From Zygaena filipendulae (lineage: Eukaryota; Arthropoda; Insecta; Lepidoptera; Zygaenidae): DNA of 64,000 bases. Shown piece by piece: positions 9,798 through 19,872 of this stretch. The stretch is taken from NCBI GenBank assembly GCA_907165275.2, contig OU015669.1, forward strand, positions 2,068,501 to 2,132,500. The letters are read 5' to 3'. A program made the position numbers and the translations under genes. The notes beneath the pieces were generated by a model. It worked only from the letters and a program-made list of their open reading frames with translations, was not told the DNA's origin and made no database searches. Every line of letters starts with the position of its first letter. Within the stretch, counting starts at the first letter, position 1.

Positions 9798-11000
9798 TCC
9801 ATTTTTTACCTTAGGCAGGGCATAGGAAGATCACTCTGACATTTTAGGTTAGGTTAGGTTTGTACTGCTGACCAAGCGATGCGCCAAAGACATAATATGG
9901 TGACAATACAGGGATGATTTTACCATTTGTACTTGGCGAATCGCCGGCCGCTGCCGCGGCACGCTCGCTGCACTCGCTCGGCTCGCGCGACTTGGTCAGC
10001 ACTACAAACCTTTTTTTTTTTTTTTTTTTTGACCCAGGGAAAATGCTTTATGCATACCACCGCCCCCGGGGCGGGGGTGATGGTTATGTGGGACTCCGCC
10101 CTGAGAAGGGCGGGAATACTACCCACTAAAAACCCTGGGGTGTTCCTCCTCAGCGCCACGCGTCAGGGCCGCGGGAATCGCTAATTGCATGCTCCGCGGC
10201 CCCGACGGCGCTAGCCCGCACGTAGCGGGCTCCTTCTCGGGGACCCGTTAGTTTTGTGGGTCCCCTCCTCCTACAAACTGCTATAATAAATTAATTTAGT
10301 GGCGCGCCGGAACACCTAACGCGCCACTTCCGCCCGAGGTCCTCATTCCGACTGGCGGCAGAGTTACCCCTACTCTGCCGCCCGGAGGACCTCTTTATGG
10401 TGGGTGGAGGCGGACCGCAGCTCGCCTCCTACCCCCCCCCCCCTCTGGGGCGGCGGTTGGGAGGGGCGGACGCCGACTGCTCCCTTTCCCGCTCCGCAGT
10501 CTCCTTCTGCGAGATGACGTCCTCGCAGAAGGAGAGAACCGCCGCCCATGCGCCTTCGCTGCCCACCATGGCCGAGACGACCGTGGGCAGCGAAAGGTCG
10601 CCTCCTATTTCTGCGACGAGGGCACGGCGCTGCTCAGCCCAGGCTGAGCACTCTTCTAGAGTATGTTGCGCCGTGTCCTCGTCGCAGACTCCGCAATGAT
10701 GGCACGAGGCCGTCGGCTCCCTTCCGGCGATTTTGCACAGGTACTTTCCGAAGCATCCGTGCCCGGAAAGCACCTGCGTCAGCCGGAAGGTCGTGGCGCC
10801 CTGCCGTCTGTCCGTCCATTCACGCAGAACCGGACGGACAGCTTCGACAGTCCGTAGGCCGGCAGATGGAGTGGCCAGCCTACTCTCCCACTCTCTCATC
10901 AGGGACTGCCGAAGATGAGATCTCCGCGAAGCACTACAAACCTAACCTAACCTAGAATGTCGGAGTGATCTACCTATGCCCTGCCTAGGGTAAAAATGGA
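9798..11000. repeat. MITE with TCCATTTTTACC... terminal repeats, split by a LINE
   Basis: CCATTTTTTACCTTAGGCAGGGCATAGG... through AGGTTAGGTTAGG (about 9799-9861) is the inverted match of 10936-11000. Without the LINE inside it would be about 270 bp. The interior is GC-rich (CGCCGGCCGCTGCCGCGGC). No coding capacity. Confidence 0.7.
10012..10930 (-). mobile_element. 5'-truncated R1-clade-like LINE, poly(A) tail at 10012-10030
   Basis: A 13-bp target repeat GCACTACAAACCT flanks the insert (9999-10011 and 10931-10943). On the minus strand it ends in a run of A (seen as T at 10012-10030). The ORF on the minus strand (10429 to about 10927) is the C-terminal tail of an R1-type reverse transcriptase polypeptide: LTQVLSGHGCFGKYL, then a CCHC-like CHHCGVCDEDTAQHTLEEC and FCEDVISQKETAERERE. 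5' truncation, poly(A) and target repeat together are the signature of target-primed reverse transcription. The 3' UTR (10031-10428) is GC-rich and unlike its surroundings. Confidence 0.9.
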
Positions 11001-11231
11001 ACATACATACATGATATGGCAAAAATAACTATAAGTATAACGATCACTATTGAGTCTAATGCGTCAGTCACGAGATAGCGGTGATCACGCCACGCGGCAG
11101 CGGGATGAAGAGCGGGAGAGGTCACGAGTCAGTTAGACCGTATTTATTACTTTGGCTAGCTTGGACCAGCCATTATGAATAATATCTGGATAAAGTGATT
11201 AATTTATCACATTGTCTAGTCAATTTGGATA

Positions 11232-11551
11232 TCCTACTAAGATTATAAATGCGAAAGTTTGTAAGAATGGATGGATGGATGGATGGATGTTTGTTACTCT
11301 TTCACGCAAAAACTACTGGATGAATATCAATGAAACTTTACAATAATATAGCTTATACATCAGAATAACACATAGGGTACTTTTTATCCCGGAATTCCCG
11401 CAGGAACACGTAATTAACGCGGGTGAAATTGAATTAATTATTGCATACAACACGTTGTCAGAGGTACAGAAAAGGACATAGGGTACTTTTATTCCGGAAT
11501 TCCCGCGGGATCTCCGATATTGACGCGGGTGAAACCGCGGGGCACAACTAG
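11232..11551 (+). mobile_element. Non-autonomous Helitron (TCCTACTAA...ACTAG)
   Basis: Begins TCCTACTAAGATTATAAATG after A (11231) and ends GGGGCACAACTAG before T (11552). Contains an (ATGG)n tract at 11268-11290 and two copies of the CATAGGGTACTTTTTATCCCGG-type module. Same family as 14845, 30393, 40141 and 46910. Confidence 0.85.
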
Positions 11552-12057
11552 TTATATATAATGACCAGTCATTATGTATAATATCTGTTTAATCACTTTA
11601 GCTGTAACATATATACTATATCGACGATATAAAACATCGATGTTTACGGATCGATTTATCGATGTTTTATAGACACCGATGTATCGTTTTCATCCCTAGT
11701 CAAAGTTTGACGTTTCTCAACTTCAAAAGTTTTGCAAAACTTTTTTCGTTGTGTTTTGAATTCGGATCTTTTCCCAAATTACCTGTGATATTATTCTAAG
11801 ACCAGGCTTTGTTTTATGGATTTTTGTGATTGTGTGCTATACTGTTGACTTCTGCTTTATTTTGGACCCCGACGATTCTGCTTTAACGAAGACCCCGGCA
11901 ATTCTTATTGGACACCGATTTATCAGAAATCAGAATGTCTTCAGAAAAAAAATGCTGTGTGCCTGATTGCGGTAAGATTAAATTAAATATTTTGCTTACT
12001 ACTGCATATTATTATGACAGTAATTTTTTTTCTTTACTGTCACTTGGAGATATACAG

Positions 12058-12400
12058 ATGACTATCCCAAGTACCCCGTGGTTCTTCAAATTCCGCTCTT
12101 TTAATAAAAAAACAACCAACTATCTGCCGTCTCCGTTTGGGCCATTCTTGTACTCCCGTCCATCTGTACAAAATCAGGGTGAGAGATCACTCTCTCTGCG
12201 AGTGTGGCATAGACGAAGGAACTGTGGATCATATGTTTTTTAACTGCCCCAAACTCTCATCCTCTTTTTAAGATTCACTCCCTACAGAGATCCCTCATCC
12301 AACCAATATGAAACTCCTTCTCTCACTCTCCTTCTCCCCGTTTGTAAAGAAACTGGCCAAATTTATAGAGACTAACAACTATATATGAGTGTGTATTTGT
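12058..12400 (+). mobile_element. Jockey-type LINE 3' fragment in intron 1 of the P element 2 gene
   Basis: In one frame the DNA encodes RLRLGHSCTPVHLYK, then CECGIDEGTVDHMFFNCPKL, the cysteine/histidine tail at the C-terminus of Jockey-like reverse transcriptases. A stop lies at about 12268. No clear poly(A) tail or target repeat was found. Confidence 0.65.
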
Positions 12401-14844
12401 GTACATTACTTTTTATGCAATTATATGAATTAACTCTTCCCTTACATCCTCAAGCTAGTTCTATATAAAGTATAGCTTAAGTTTCTTCTTAGAAATAGTC
12501 TGTTGCTGTAGTTTCAATATTTTAGTGACATAGTCTACGAAACAAAGAATTTAACCATGAGGCCAACTCGGGGACTTGTTTTACCAACATCGATCTTATG
12601 TACTTTTCAGGCTCAGAAAAAGAAATACTGCATAAGTTTCCTAATCCAGATAAGGATATTGAGCGCTTTCGTACTTGGCTTCACTATATTGGAGGTGCCA
12701 TTTTGAAACTGGATAACCACACCATTTTCAAAAACCGAAGAGTTTGTCATTTACATTTTGAAACTTGTTACCATACTCGGAGCAAATTTCTTAGTGCTGA
12801 TGCTGTGCCACGCCTGAATTTACAAGGTAAATTTATTTTCTTGCTTTAGTTATGTTCTTCATTTCAAATTTCCATTTTTATTATATTTTTAAGTAGTTAT
12901 TATCTACATGATGATTTAAAGTAATAGCAAATTAAAATTTACAGCTGTTCCAAAAACAAGATCGCCTCTTAAAGATCTATCTAATGAAAGATGTGATGCT
13001 GGCAGTTCATCTCAAATACCATTTCTTAGTGAAACAAATATGGTCAGTCAGCTTCCAGAGCAAACTGGTTTGGTTGGAGCAGAGATTGAATCGTCTAGGT
13101 CATGCAGAAAAAGAAGTAAGTCACATTTTTATTATTTCTCTGGAAGATGAAGTGTATGAAAAAAGTGTGTATGAAGTTTAGGTAATTTTGAGCCTCTTGA
13201 GGCAAGGGGGGATGGTAATTTTGTAGGTACGAAAAATCGTCTAACTGGCATGCTATTCAACACCAAAAATTCATCCATGGTTGCCTCCAAAGAGTACCTA
13301 TTTAATCACTACCATTTTAACTGCTTCGTAACAGTCTCTCAGTTTGAAAGATGTTGTTCAACTATTGCTACAATAATACAAATATATTTTACAACTGCCA
13401 TCTACAACAAGTGATGAATGTTAAACTGAAATGATTGCGATAGAAGTTTAGTAATCTTAAAGTAATAATATGGCATATGCCATATAGTCAGTATCACACA
13501 TTTTTAAAATTATGTATATTTACTTGAAACTTTACAAATGAAGCAAACTTACATGTTAAGTGGTAAAAAAAATAAGCTACTCATTTTTCATTTTCAGAAA
13601 TACCTTCAGATCTTGATGATAACAAACAGCTTCTTGAGAAGCAGGTCAAAAAGTTAAAAATCAAAACTAATTCCTATCAGCAGAAGTTAAAGAAGTCATT
13701 GAAACTTTCTACAAACACTGCCTTCCAAGCTACCTTAAAGAAATTTAAAACACTGGCGGCTCTCTTCACTGTTATGCAGTTTCGAGAAATAATAAAGCCA
13801 AAGATGGGTAGAAGATTTACCAAACAGGAAAAAGTTATGGCACTCAGTATTTTTAAAATGGGCCCAAGGGCCTACAGATATTTAAATAAAATATTTGTTT
13901 TGCCATCAGTGGCAACACTAAGCAGAATGATGTCCAAAGCATCTTTGAATGCTGGACTTAATGATAATATATTCAATCAATTAGCAAAAAGGCTACAGAC
14001 AATGAATACTGACGATAGACTCTGCACATTAATTTTTGACGAGATGGCACTAACACCTCATTTTGATTATAACAGCAAAAAAGACAGAGTGTTAGGGTTT
14101 GTAAACCACACTGGAAAGTCCAGTAAAATAATTGCAGATCATGTTCTTGTTTTCATGATTAGGGGCATCACAAGAAATTATAAGCAACCCATTTATTATT
14201 CTTTTTGTTCAGGAAGTACCCCAAAAGTGATTTTGGTTGCACAAATAAAACAAATTGTGAAGAAACTACATTCAATTGGCTTTAAGGTTTTAGCCACAGT
14301 TTGTGACCAAGAGACAACAAATACAAGTGCAATAAATTATTTAATTGAAGAAACAAAAAGAGAATATTATAAGAAAAATATTAGTCACACAAAATCTGTG
14401 TTTGAAATAGAAGGGCAACAGATAATACCTTTATACGATGTGCCACACTTGCTAAAAGGCATGAGAAATAATTTGATGACCAAAAATCTTAAGTATGAAA
14501 TGGACGGACAAATAAAAACTGCGAAATGGGAACATATTACGCTTTTACATGAAAATAATCCCACCTATAAAGGGTTAAAAATATTAAAAAAGCTATCAGA
14601 AAATCACTGTAATACAGAGAAAATTCCGAAAATGAAAGTCAAATATGCTGCACAACTTTTCAGCCAGACAGTAGGAAAAACTATGGGTTATTTAGCTGGT
14701 AAGTTTACATAAAACAGTATAGATCTATGGGAAAAAAAACGCCATACTAGTTTTTTTTCTAGCGTTGTGCATTATTATAATTTAAAATCTTGAAACAGCA
14801 TATTCTATGAAATTGCTTTAATTTTTAATCTTTCTTTATTGACC

Positions 14845-15046
14845 ACTAGCGGCCGCCCGCGGTTTCACTCGCTTGGTTCCCGTTCCCGTGGGAAAATCGG
14901 GATAAAAAGTATTTTATGTGTTATTTGAGCCTATAATCTATCTTTGTTGCAAACATCCAGATCGGTTCAGTAGTTTTCGCGTGAAAGAGTAACGAACATT
15001 CATACATCCATACTCACAAACTTTCGAATTTATAATATTAGTAGGA
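14845..15046 (-). mobile_element. Non-autonomous Helitron, reverse orientation
   Basis: On the minus strand it starts TCCTACTAATATTATAAATT and ends GCCGCTAG; flanking bases are A and T. Lies in the intron between exons 4 and 5 of the P element 2 transposase gene. Its own ends are intact. Confidence 0.82.
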
Positions 15047-15533
15047 TTCAGTTTATTTAATTATTTACTTTTTTGAAATCACAACGCAATTTTTATTACT
15101 GAAAAATTGAAAACGAAGTGTTTAGAAAAAACTAATAATAAATTTAGTTTTGGTTGTAAGACGGGTCGATTTTTTCGAAATACCTACTTCATTTTCAATT
15201 TTTCAGGATTCAGTTTTTCTAGAAGAGTTGTAGATTCTGGTTAGGCAGTTGTAGTAAGTAGTTTGTAAATGGGTGAATTAAATAATTTCTTTCTTTTTTT
15301 GCAGAAAATGGCATACTTCCCGAGGAAGCAAAGGATACAGCAGACTTATTATTATTTATAGATAATGTATTTGATTCATTAAATGGAAGCATGAAAAATT
15401 CTGATCTTCGTTCCGGTAAAAAGTTGTTAAAAAATGTAACACCTTCTTCAGTACATGAAGACACTTGGGTTAAATCGAAACCCGTTTTTAAATCAATGTC
15501 CTTCGTCACAGCAAAAGGTAATGCTGGTACTGT

Positions 15534-15650
15534 CCCATCAATCAATCAATCAATCAATCAATCAGCCTATTGCAGTCCACTGCTGGACGTAGGCCTCCCC
15601 AAGGGCACGCCACAGTACACGATCTGTAAATCTCAAAATCCCATCAATCA
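15534..15650 (+). repeat. SINE-type fragment in exon 5 of the P element 2 gene
   Basis: AGCCTATTGCAGTCCACTGC, then TGGACGTAGGCCTCCCC is a well-spread lepidopteran retroposon module. CCCATCAATCAAT occurs on both sides (15534 and 15640), acting as target repeat, and has expanded on the left to an (ATCA)n run. The insert breaks the transposase exon. Confidence 0.75.
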
Positions 15651-16988
15651 ATAATTGGTTAAAAACAATTGAAAATATAATTATTTTGAAAAATGTATTA
15701 TTTCATGAGTACAAAATAAAATCATTTTGGTGCAGACATCTTAATCAGGATCCCCTGGAAAACTTTTTTGGAAGCATTAGAAGCCATGGGGTTCGAAATA
15801 ATTCACCCACGTGCGCAGCATTTGAGGCTGCTTTTTCATCATTATTAATAAATAATATGAGTAGTAATTATTCCCCAGGGTCGAATTGTGAAGAAGACAT
15901 GTGTTGCATCCTGCAAGGGTTCGAGGAACTCATATTTTCAAATAAAAATAAAACTGACACGTCATGTTCAGAAATTGATTTTGACGATATTGTTAATGAT
16001 GAAATGATTGTAGACATTGAAATAAAAAAAAAGGACCCTAGGGTGATTGCTACATTAGAATATGTAACAGGGTATTTATTAAGAAAAACTAAAAAAATAT
16101 TTAAAAACTGTAAAATCTGTAGATCAACTTTATTTAGTAAAGATACAACTAGAAACAAATACTTGCAATGCCGAGAATATTTCAAAACAAAAAACAATTT
16201 GTACAATCCCAGTGAGAATTTTACAAAATGTGTTTCGGAGATCCAAGATGTTCTACACCATATTATGAGAAATAAAAGTAATATTCAGAATTTAAAAGAG
16301 TATATGAAAACTTTACTCTACACAAACATCGACACGAAATTTATTCAGTGTGCTCATGAAAAGGAATTACAAGAATTTATATTTGATTTTTCAAGTAGAT
16401 TTTTTGCCAATAATTGGTGTAAGTGGACCAATAAATTATTAAATGGTACCAGCACTACCAAAGATGTTGATAAAACTGACGAAGTTCAAAACCAAGCTAT
16501 ACTGTACTATACAAAGAGAAGAAAAAACAGAAAATAAATATCTGGAAGCAGTTACTTTGACTGCCGTTTCATAGAATAAATGATAAATATATCAAAGAAA
16601 ATTAATTTCTTTTGATAGTATAAATTCAATTTTTACTGTGTTTGATTTTATCCACAATCTCATCACGTAAAAATAATGTGATTATGTAAAAAAGATACTT
16701 ATTGCTGTTTATTTTTGTAATACTGTATTGATATTGCATTGTATTTTTTTTCCATACTAAAGTTGGACTTGACTAACTTAAAATATAATTTCTTCAGTAA
16801 AATAATTCCTTTCATTTGTATTCAAATTTTCCCGCTCTTTTAGATCACGAAGCAGTAGCTACAGTATACTATAGGTATATAGGTTACTAGGTAGGTACCT
16901 AATTGTAATTACATCTTTAGTCGAGAGATGTCGCTCTGTCGAGAACTTAGCTGACCACTCTATACCAGTATATATAAGTTACTCTATG

Positions 16989-17325
16989 GTCTATTATAAT
17001 AAATCTTTTGTGTGCATCAACGACTGCGAGAAGGACGACAGAATAAATTTTTTTATAATTAAAATAATTAGAACCCGACTGAGGAGGGCATTTTATTGAG
17101 ATATGCTTCCCATCCACGGCACCAAGGCAGTTAGGGAATTGCCATTTATCATTAAAGTCTTCTGCAATTACTTCCCATTCACTTTCTGTCGGTAACTTCA
17201 TATATATTGGTTGCAAATGAATCCAAAGTGCATTGCACACATCTTTAACAATCAAAGAAACTGTATTATTACCCACTCTGTAATTGTATCCAATTGTTCT
17301 AAAGGAGTCGCCAGTAGCTAAAAAC
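16989..17325 (-). pseudogene. HARBI1 transposase of Harbinger-A, middle segment (start of exon 2)
   Basis: Starts at a splice acceptor (17325) with RFLATGDSFRTIGYNYRVG and contains CLGAVDGKHISIKCPPQSGS, with the first catalytic D. It stops at FIIID, where P element 2 entered. The true continuation is at 7205-7186 and then 685-177. Only 50 bp separate this acceptor from the opposite-strand acceptor of MADF exon 2. Confidence 0.88.
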
Positions 17326-17375
17326 CTGAAACACATAAATATTTATTACTAAGTTTGACTTGGTGTTTGTTACAG

Positions 17376-18105
17376 TGAAAACTGCGAAGAATGAGTGGAA
17401 AAAATTACGAGATAGTCATCGAGAGTCACTCAAAAGGATGAAAGCCAGTACAAGTGATCAGGCTGCTTCTCCGGCAAATAACTGGAAATATGCCGAGTTA
17501 CTCGAATTTCTTTTACCCCACATGAAAAACCGTAAGAGAACTGGTAACGTATCAATTAATGATAAAAATACTTTGGCCAGTACATCAACTCAAAGTCAAA
17601 ATACTTTGCCCGGTACTTCGATCGAAAGTCAAAATACTTTGCCCAGTACATCAACCGAAAGTCAAAGTACTGAGATTTTCGAAGAAATTCCGAATGATGA
17701 TGATGAAAATACTTCCGAACCACCAAGGATAAAAAAAAGAAAAGTTGCCGATGACGCATCATTAAACGACTTACTTCAGAAAGTCGATAACGATTTTATG
17801 AAGCGATGTGAGCAAAGAGAGCAATGGAAGGCTGAGGAGGCAAAAGAGGCGGGGAAACACAGACATCCGTTAAATTTATTTTTTGACAGTATGTGCGAGT
17901 CAACTAAAAAGCTTCCCGATTGGATACAAAGAGATGTAAAAAAAAAAGATTTTTCAAATTGTAAACGAAGCAGAGGAAAATTATGAAAGTTATTTGTCTA
18001 GGCAGACTTATCAATATGGGTACTCATCATCATCCACATTTTCGACGCCAACTCAAAACGAATTTGTAACCTTTTGGCATTTACCAATAACAAATATAAA
18101 TAAAT
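17376..18105 (+). pseudogene. MADF gene of Harbinger-A, exon 2 (frameshifted)
   Basis: After a TTTGTTACAG acceptor it encodes KTAKNEWKKLRDSHRESLKR, the second half of a MADF domain, then a Ser/Thr-rich segment made of a four-fold repeat of QNTLPSTST-like units (17570-17680), a basic stretch, and a coiled BESS-like end. A run of 11 A at 17937-17947 shifts the frame; reading one A fewer continues with a normal C-terminus. The lesion may be real or a homopolymer error. Confidence 0.75.
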
Positions 18106-18135
18106 GTTTTTTTTAATTAAAATAGTTTTGCTTAC

Positions 18136-18214
18136 CTTAAACAAATAGCTAATCTTTCTTCTGGGGTTATAGCGTTCCGATAGTTAGTATCTTGTTTAGT
18201 AATATCTCCGATAA
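18136..18214 (-). pseudogene. HARBI1 transposase of Harbinger-A, end of exon 1
   Basis: Minus-strand reading IGDITKQDTNYRNAITPEERL then AICLR up to a GT donor at 18135. The motif T-PEERLA-L-R ends exon 1 in all sister copies (C, F, G). Interrupted at 18214 by the CACTG element. Confidence 0.85.
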
Positions 18215-19438
18215 CACTGGTCAACAAAAAAAATAAAGTTGTTTGTTTCCTGTGATTTTTTTTTTTGTTTCTATCTCAAATTGACTCGTATTTTTTAAAT
18301 ATGGCAACAATTTTTCTCTAACAGCTTTTGTTTTTGAGTTATAGCTAACTACCCTCATTTACTATTTTTACTTAGATTTGAGTTTTTTATTGGACACTGA
18401 AATATATTTTGTTGTTATTATCGATATGGCTTCGTCAAGAAGATGTTTTGTGCTTAATCCAGACTGTTTTTGCTATATTTTTCGTGAATATGAATTTTAA
18501 AAATATCGAAAACCAATATAGGACTTTGTAAAAACTGCGTATCTCCAATACTTTAAAATAAAATTGTATAATCAGGACAAGCCATGGGTTCCTCGTATTG
18601 TATGCCAGAAATGTATGGTATGTCTACGGTCATGGTCCAGTGGGACCATGCAAACATGGTCCTTGGAAGAGCCTTTAGGTAGCCAAAACCGCACCATACC
18701 ACTTCATATTAAACGCGGCCTAATGAAACAGTTTGTGAAAGCGCTTAAAAAAGTGGCGAATGTTTGAATTTTCTTTCACGCAAGTTTCCAGGATTACTTA
18801 AGTGGGTACAGAAAAATTTAAAGCTGATATTTTTGATGGGCCACAGATGATTAGGCAACTCGTGAAAGATCCTAATTTCATCAAATCAATGAAGTCGAAT
18901 CCAAATTTTGGAATTCATATCTTTTGGTTATGAGTAATTTCCTAGGCAAAATCTGATGACCACATCGAGCTTGTTGAGTCTATGCTATCGAACTTGCAAG
19001 AGCTAGGGTGCAACATGAGCATAAGCTATAAAAATCTACTTCATAAATTCGCATTTAGACCGATTCCCACAAAATCTGGGTGATTTTAGTGAGGAGCAGG
19101 ATGAAAGATTCCATCAGGATCTTCGGACAATGGAAGAGCGTTATCAGGGGCGGATGGGACTCACATATGATGGCAGGCTACTGCTGGAGTTTGCAAAGAG
19201 ATCTTGCTAAAGTTGTTAATTCAAAGAATTCTCATAAAAGATCATTTGATAGGGTTCAATAGAAATTTTGTTAACATAATGTATGAATTTTTTGTATATT
19301 TTGTCAAAATAATAAAACTGTATATTTCAAAAAGTAAAGCTGTTAGCAATCTACCAGTATTTTTTCCATAGTCAGTGCCATAGAAATATCCAGTAACAGA
19401 TAAAAAAATAAAGGAAACAAAACCTGTGTTGACCAGTG
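18215..19438. mobile_element. CACTG-ended DNA transposon relic (CMC/Chapaev-like?), 1224 bp
   Basis: Ends CACTGGTCAACA at 18215 and TGTTGACCAGTG at 19438; the inner terminal bases also pair (TTTGTTTCC / GGAAACAAA). The 3-bp repeat TAA flanks it (18212-18214; 19439-19441). Removing it restores LSLI-IGDIT of the host gene. Inside are scattered coding scraps of a transposon protein, e.g. SEEQDERFHQDLRTMEERYQ near 19100 and MMAGYCWSLQRD near 19170, in shifted frames. CAC-initial termini point to the CMC group, but the superfamily is not proven. Confidence 0.8.
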
Positions 19439-19571
19439 TAATCAATGATAACAAATCATAAAACTGAACTCTTGTAACACGATAATATAACTGAAAATGT
19501 TCATCATCTAATTCGTAAAATAAAGTTCTAAACTCTCCACTTGCGTGCCGAGATTCAATGTGTTGACATAT
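19439..19571 (-). pseudogene. HARBI1 transposase of Harbinger-A, part of exon 1 between two insertions
   Basis: Encodes QHIESRHASGEFRTLFYELD, then YYRVTRVQFYDLLSLI, the helical N-terminal region of HARBI1 proteins. One side is the TAA repeat of the CACTG element, the other the ATAT repeat of the Sola-like element. Confidence 0.82.
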
Positions 19572-19872
19572 CGTCAGGCCTCTTTTCCATTACACGGTTT
19601 CTCGCCGTGAAAATCTACGGTTAATTCGCCGCGTGTAGGCACGGTCGTCAGTGTGGTATGGATCACTATATGAGCTTGTCGACATGCACGGTGGCGCCAA
19701 GGCACGGCGCCGCGGCCGCGTGCGCCGTGACTGCCCCTCGGCGCGCCGCGTCTACGCACGGCGTGATTTTCACCAGTGTTGTATGGCAGTCTATCGGGGT
19801 GTGTCGACGGTGCCGGACGTACGCACGGATTCGTGACCGCTTATATACGCTGTTTCGCGATTTTATTATAAA

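Larger units (their letters stand above)
9532..11608. repeat. Element with GTTACAGC(C/T)AAAGTGAT terminal inverted repeats
   Basis: Left GTTACAGCCAAAGTGATAAA at 9532 and right complement ending ...CTGTAAC at 11608 match over about 30 bp, and both ends lie in TATATA. Subterminal stretches (9560-9690; 11160-11230; 11555-11608) repeat TATTATGTATAATATCT and TGATTAATTTATCACAT motifs in both orientations. It contains the TIR element at 9798-11000 and a Helitron. No transposase; class unresolved. Confidence 0.6.
7933..11698. mobile_element. hAT-like block with ATCGATGT-rich ends, filled with other elements
   Basis: Left edge TAGGGATTGCAACATCGATC and right edge ...CGTTTTCATCCCTA are inverted relatives. 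The subterminal zones (7945-8060; 11620-11690) are clusters of ACATCGATGTTTT. TAGGGATG-type ends with clustered subterminal motifs suggest hAT. The flanking octamers GTCAACGT (7922-7929) and GTCAAAGT (11699-11706) agree at 7 of 8 bases, but three extra bases lie between the left one and the terminus. No hAT transposase remains inside. Superfamily assignment is inference. Confidence 0.5.
11935..16537 (+). pseudogene. THAP-domain transposase of P element 2, broken by a SINE fragment
   Basis: Exons 11935-11971, 12611-12826, 12945-13115, 13598-14698 and 15305-16537. The THAP finger is CCVPDC (exon 1) with RVCHLHFET (exon 2) and DAVPRLNL as its AVPxL box. Exon 4 carries a coiled coil, TLIFDEMALTPHFDY, ATVCDQETTN and YDVPHLLKGM; exon 5 carries LNQDPLENFFGSIRSHG. 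A 106-bp insertion in exon 5 at about 15541-15646 adds a stop and shifts the frame (106 is not a multiple of three), cutting off the C-terminal catalytic part. Otherwise well preserved, so inactivation looks fairly recent. Introns hold a Jockey-type LINE piece and a Helitron. Confidence 0.85.
7214..16988 (+). mobile_element. P element 2 (P-type), nested in Harbinger-A, broken by further insertions
   Basis: An exact 8-bp repeat GTCTATTA flanks the block (7206-7213 and 16989-16996), and removing the block restores the host reading frame FIIIDVGSMG. Both ends start with CA (CAGAGTCATTTC at 7214; complement of ...ACTCTATG at 16988) but the terminal repeats are hardly similar, unlike P element 1. 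A THAP transposase gene lies at 11935-16537. Inserts inside it: a hAT-like block (about 7933-11698), a Jockey-type LINE piece, a Helitron and a SINE fragment. Outside the gene, 7214-7932 and 16538-16988 show no coding sequence. Confidence 0.8.

Noticed and set aside
9845..9862. Telomere-like GGTTAGGTTAGG tract
   Set aside because: TTAGG is the insect telomere unit, but this is GGTTA repeated only three times and is part of an inverted terminal repeat mirrored at 10941-10955.
10548..10955. Plus-strand ORFs over the LINE tail (10397-10955)
   Set aside because: They are shadows of the GC-rich minus-strand R1-type coding region and its 3' UTR and match no protein features.
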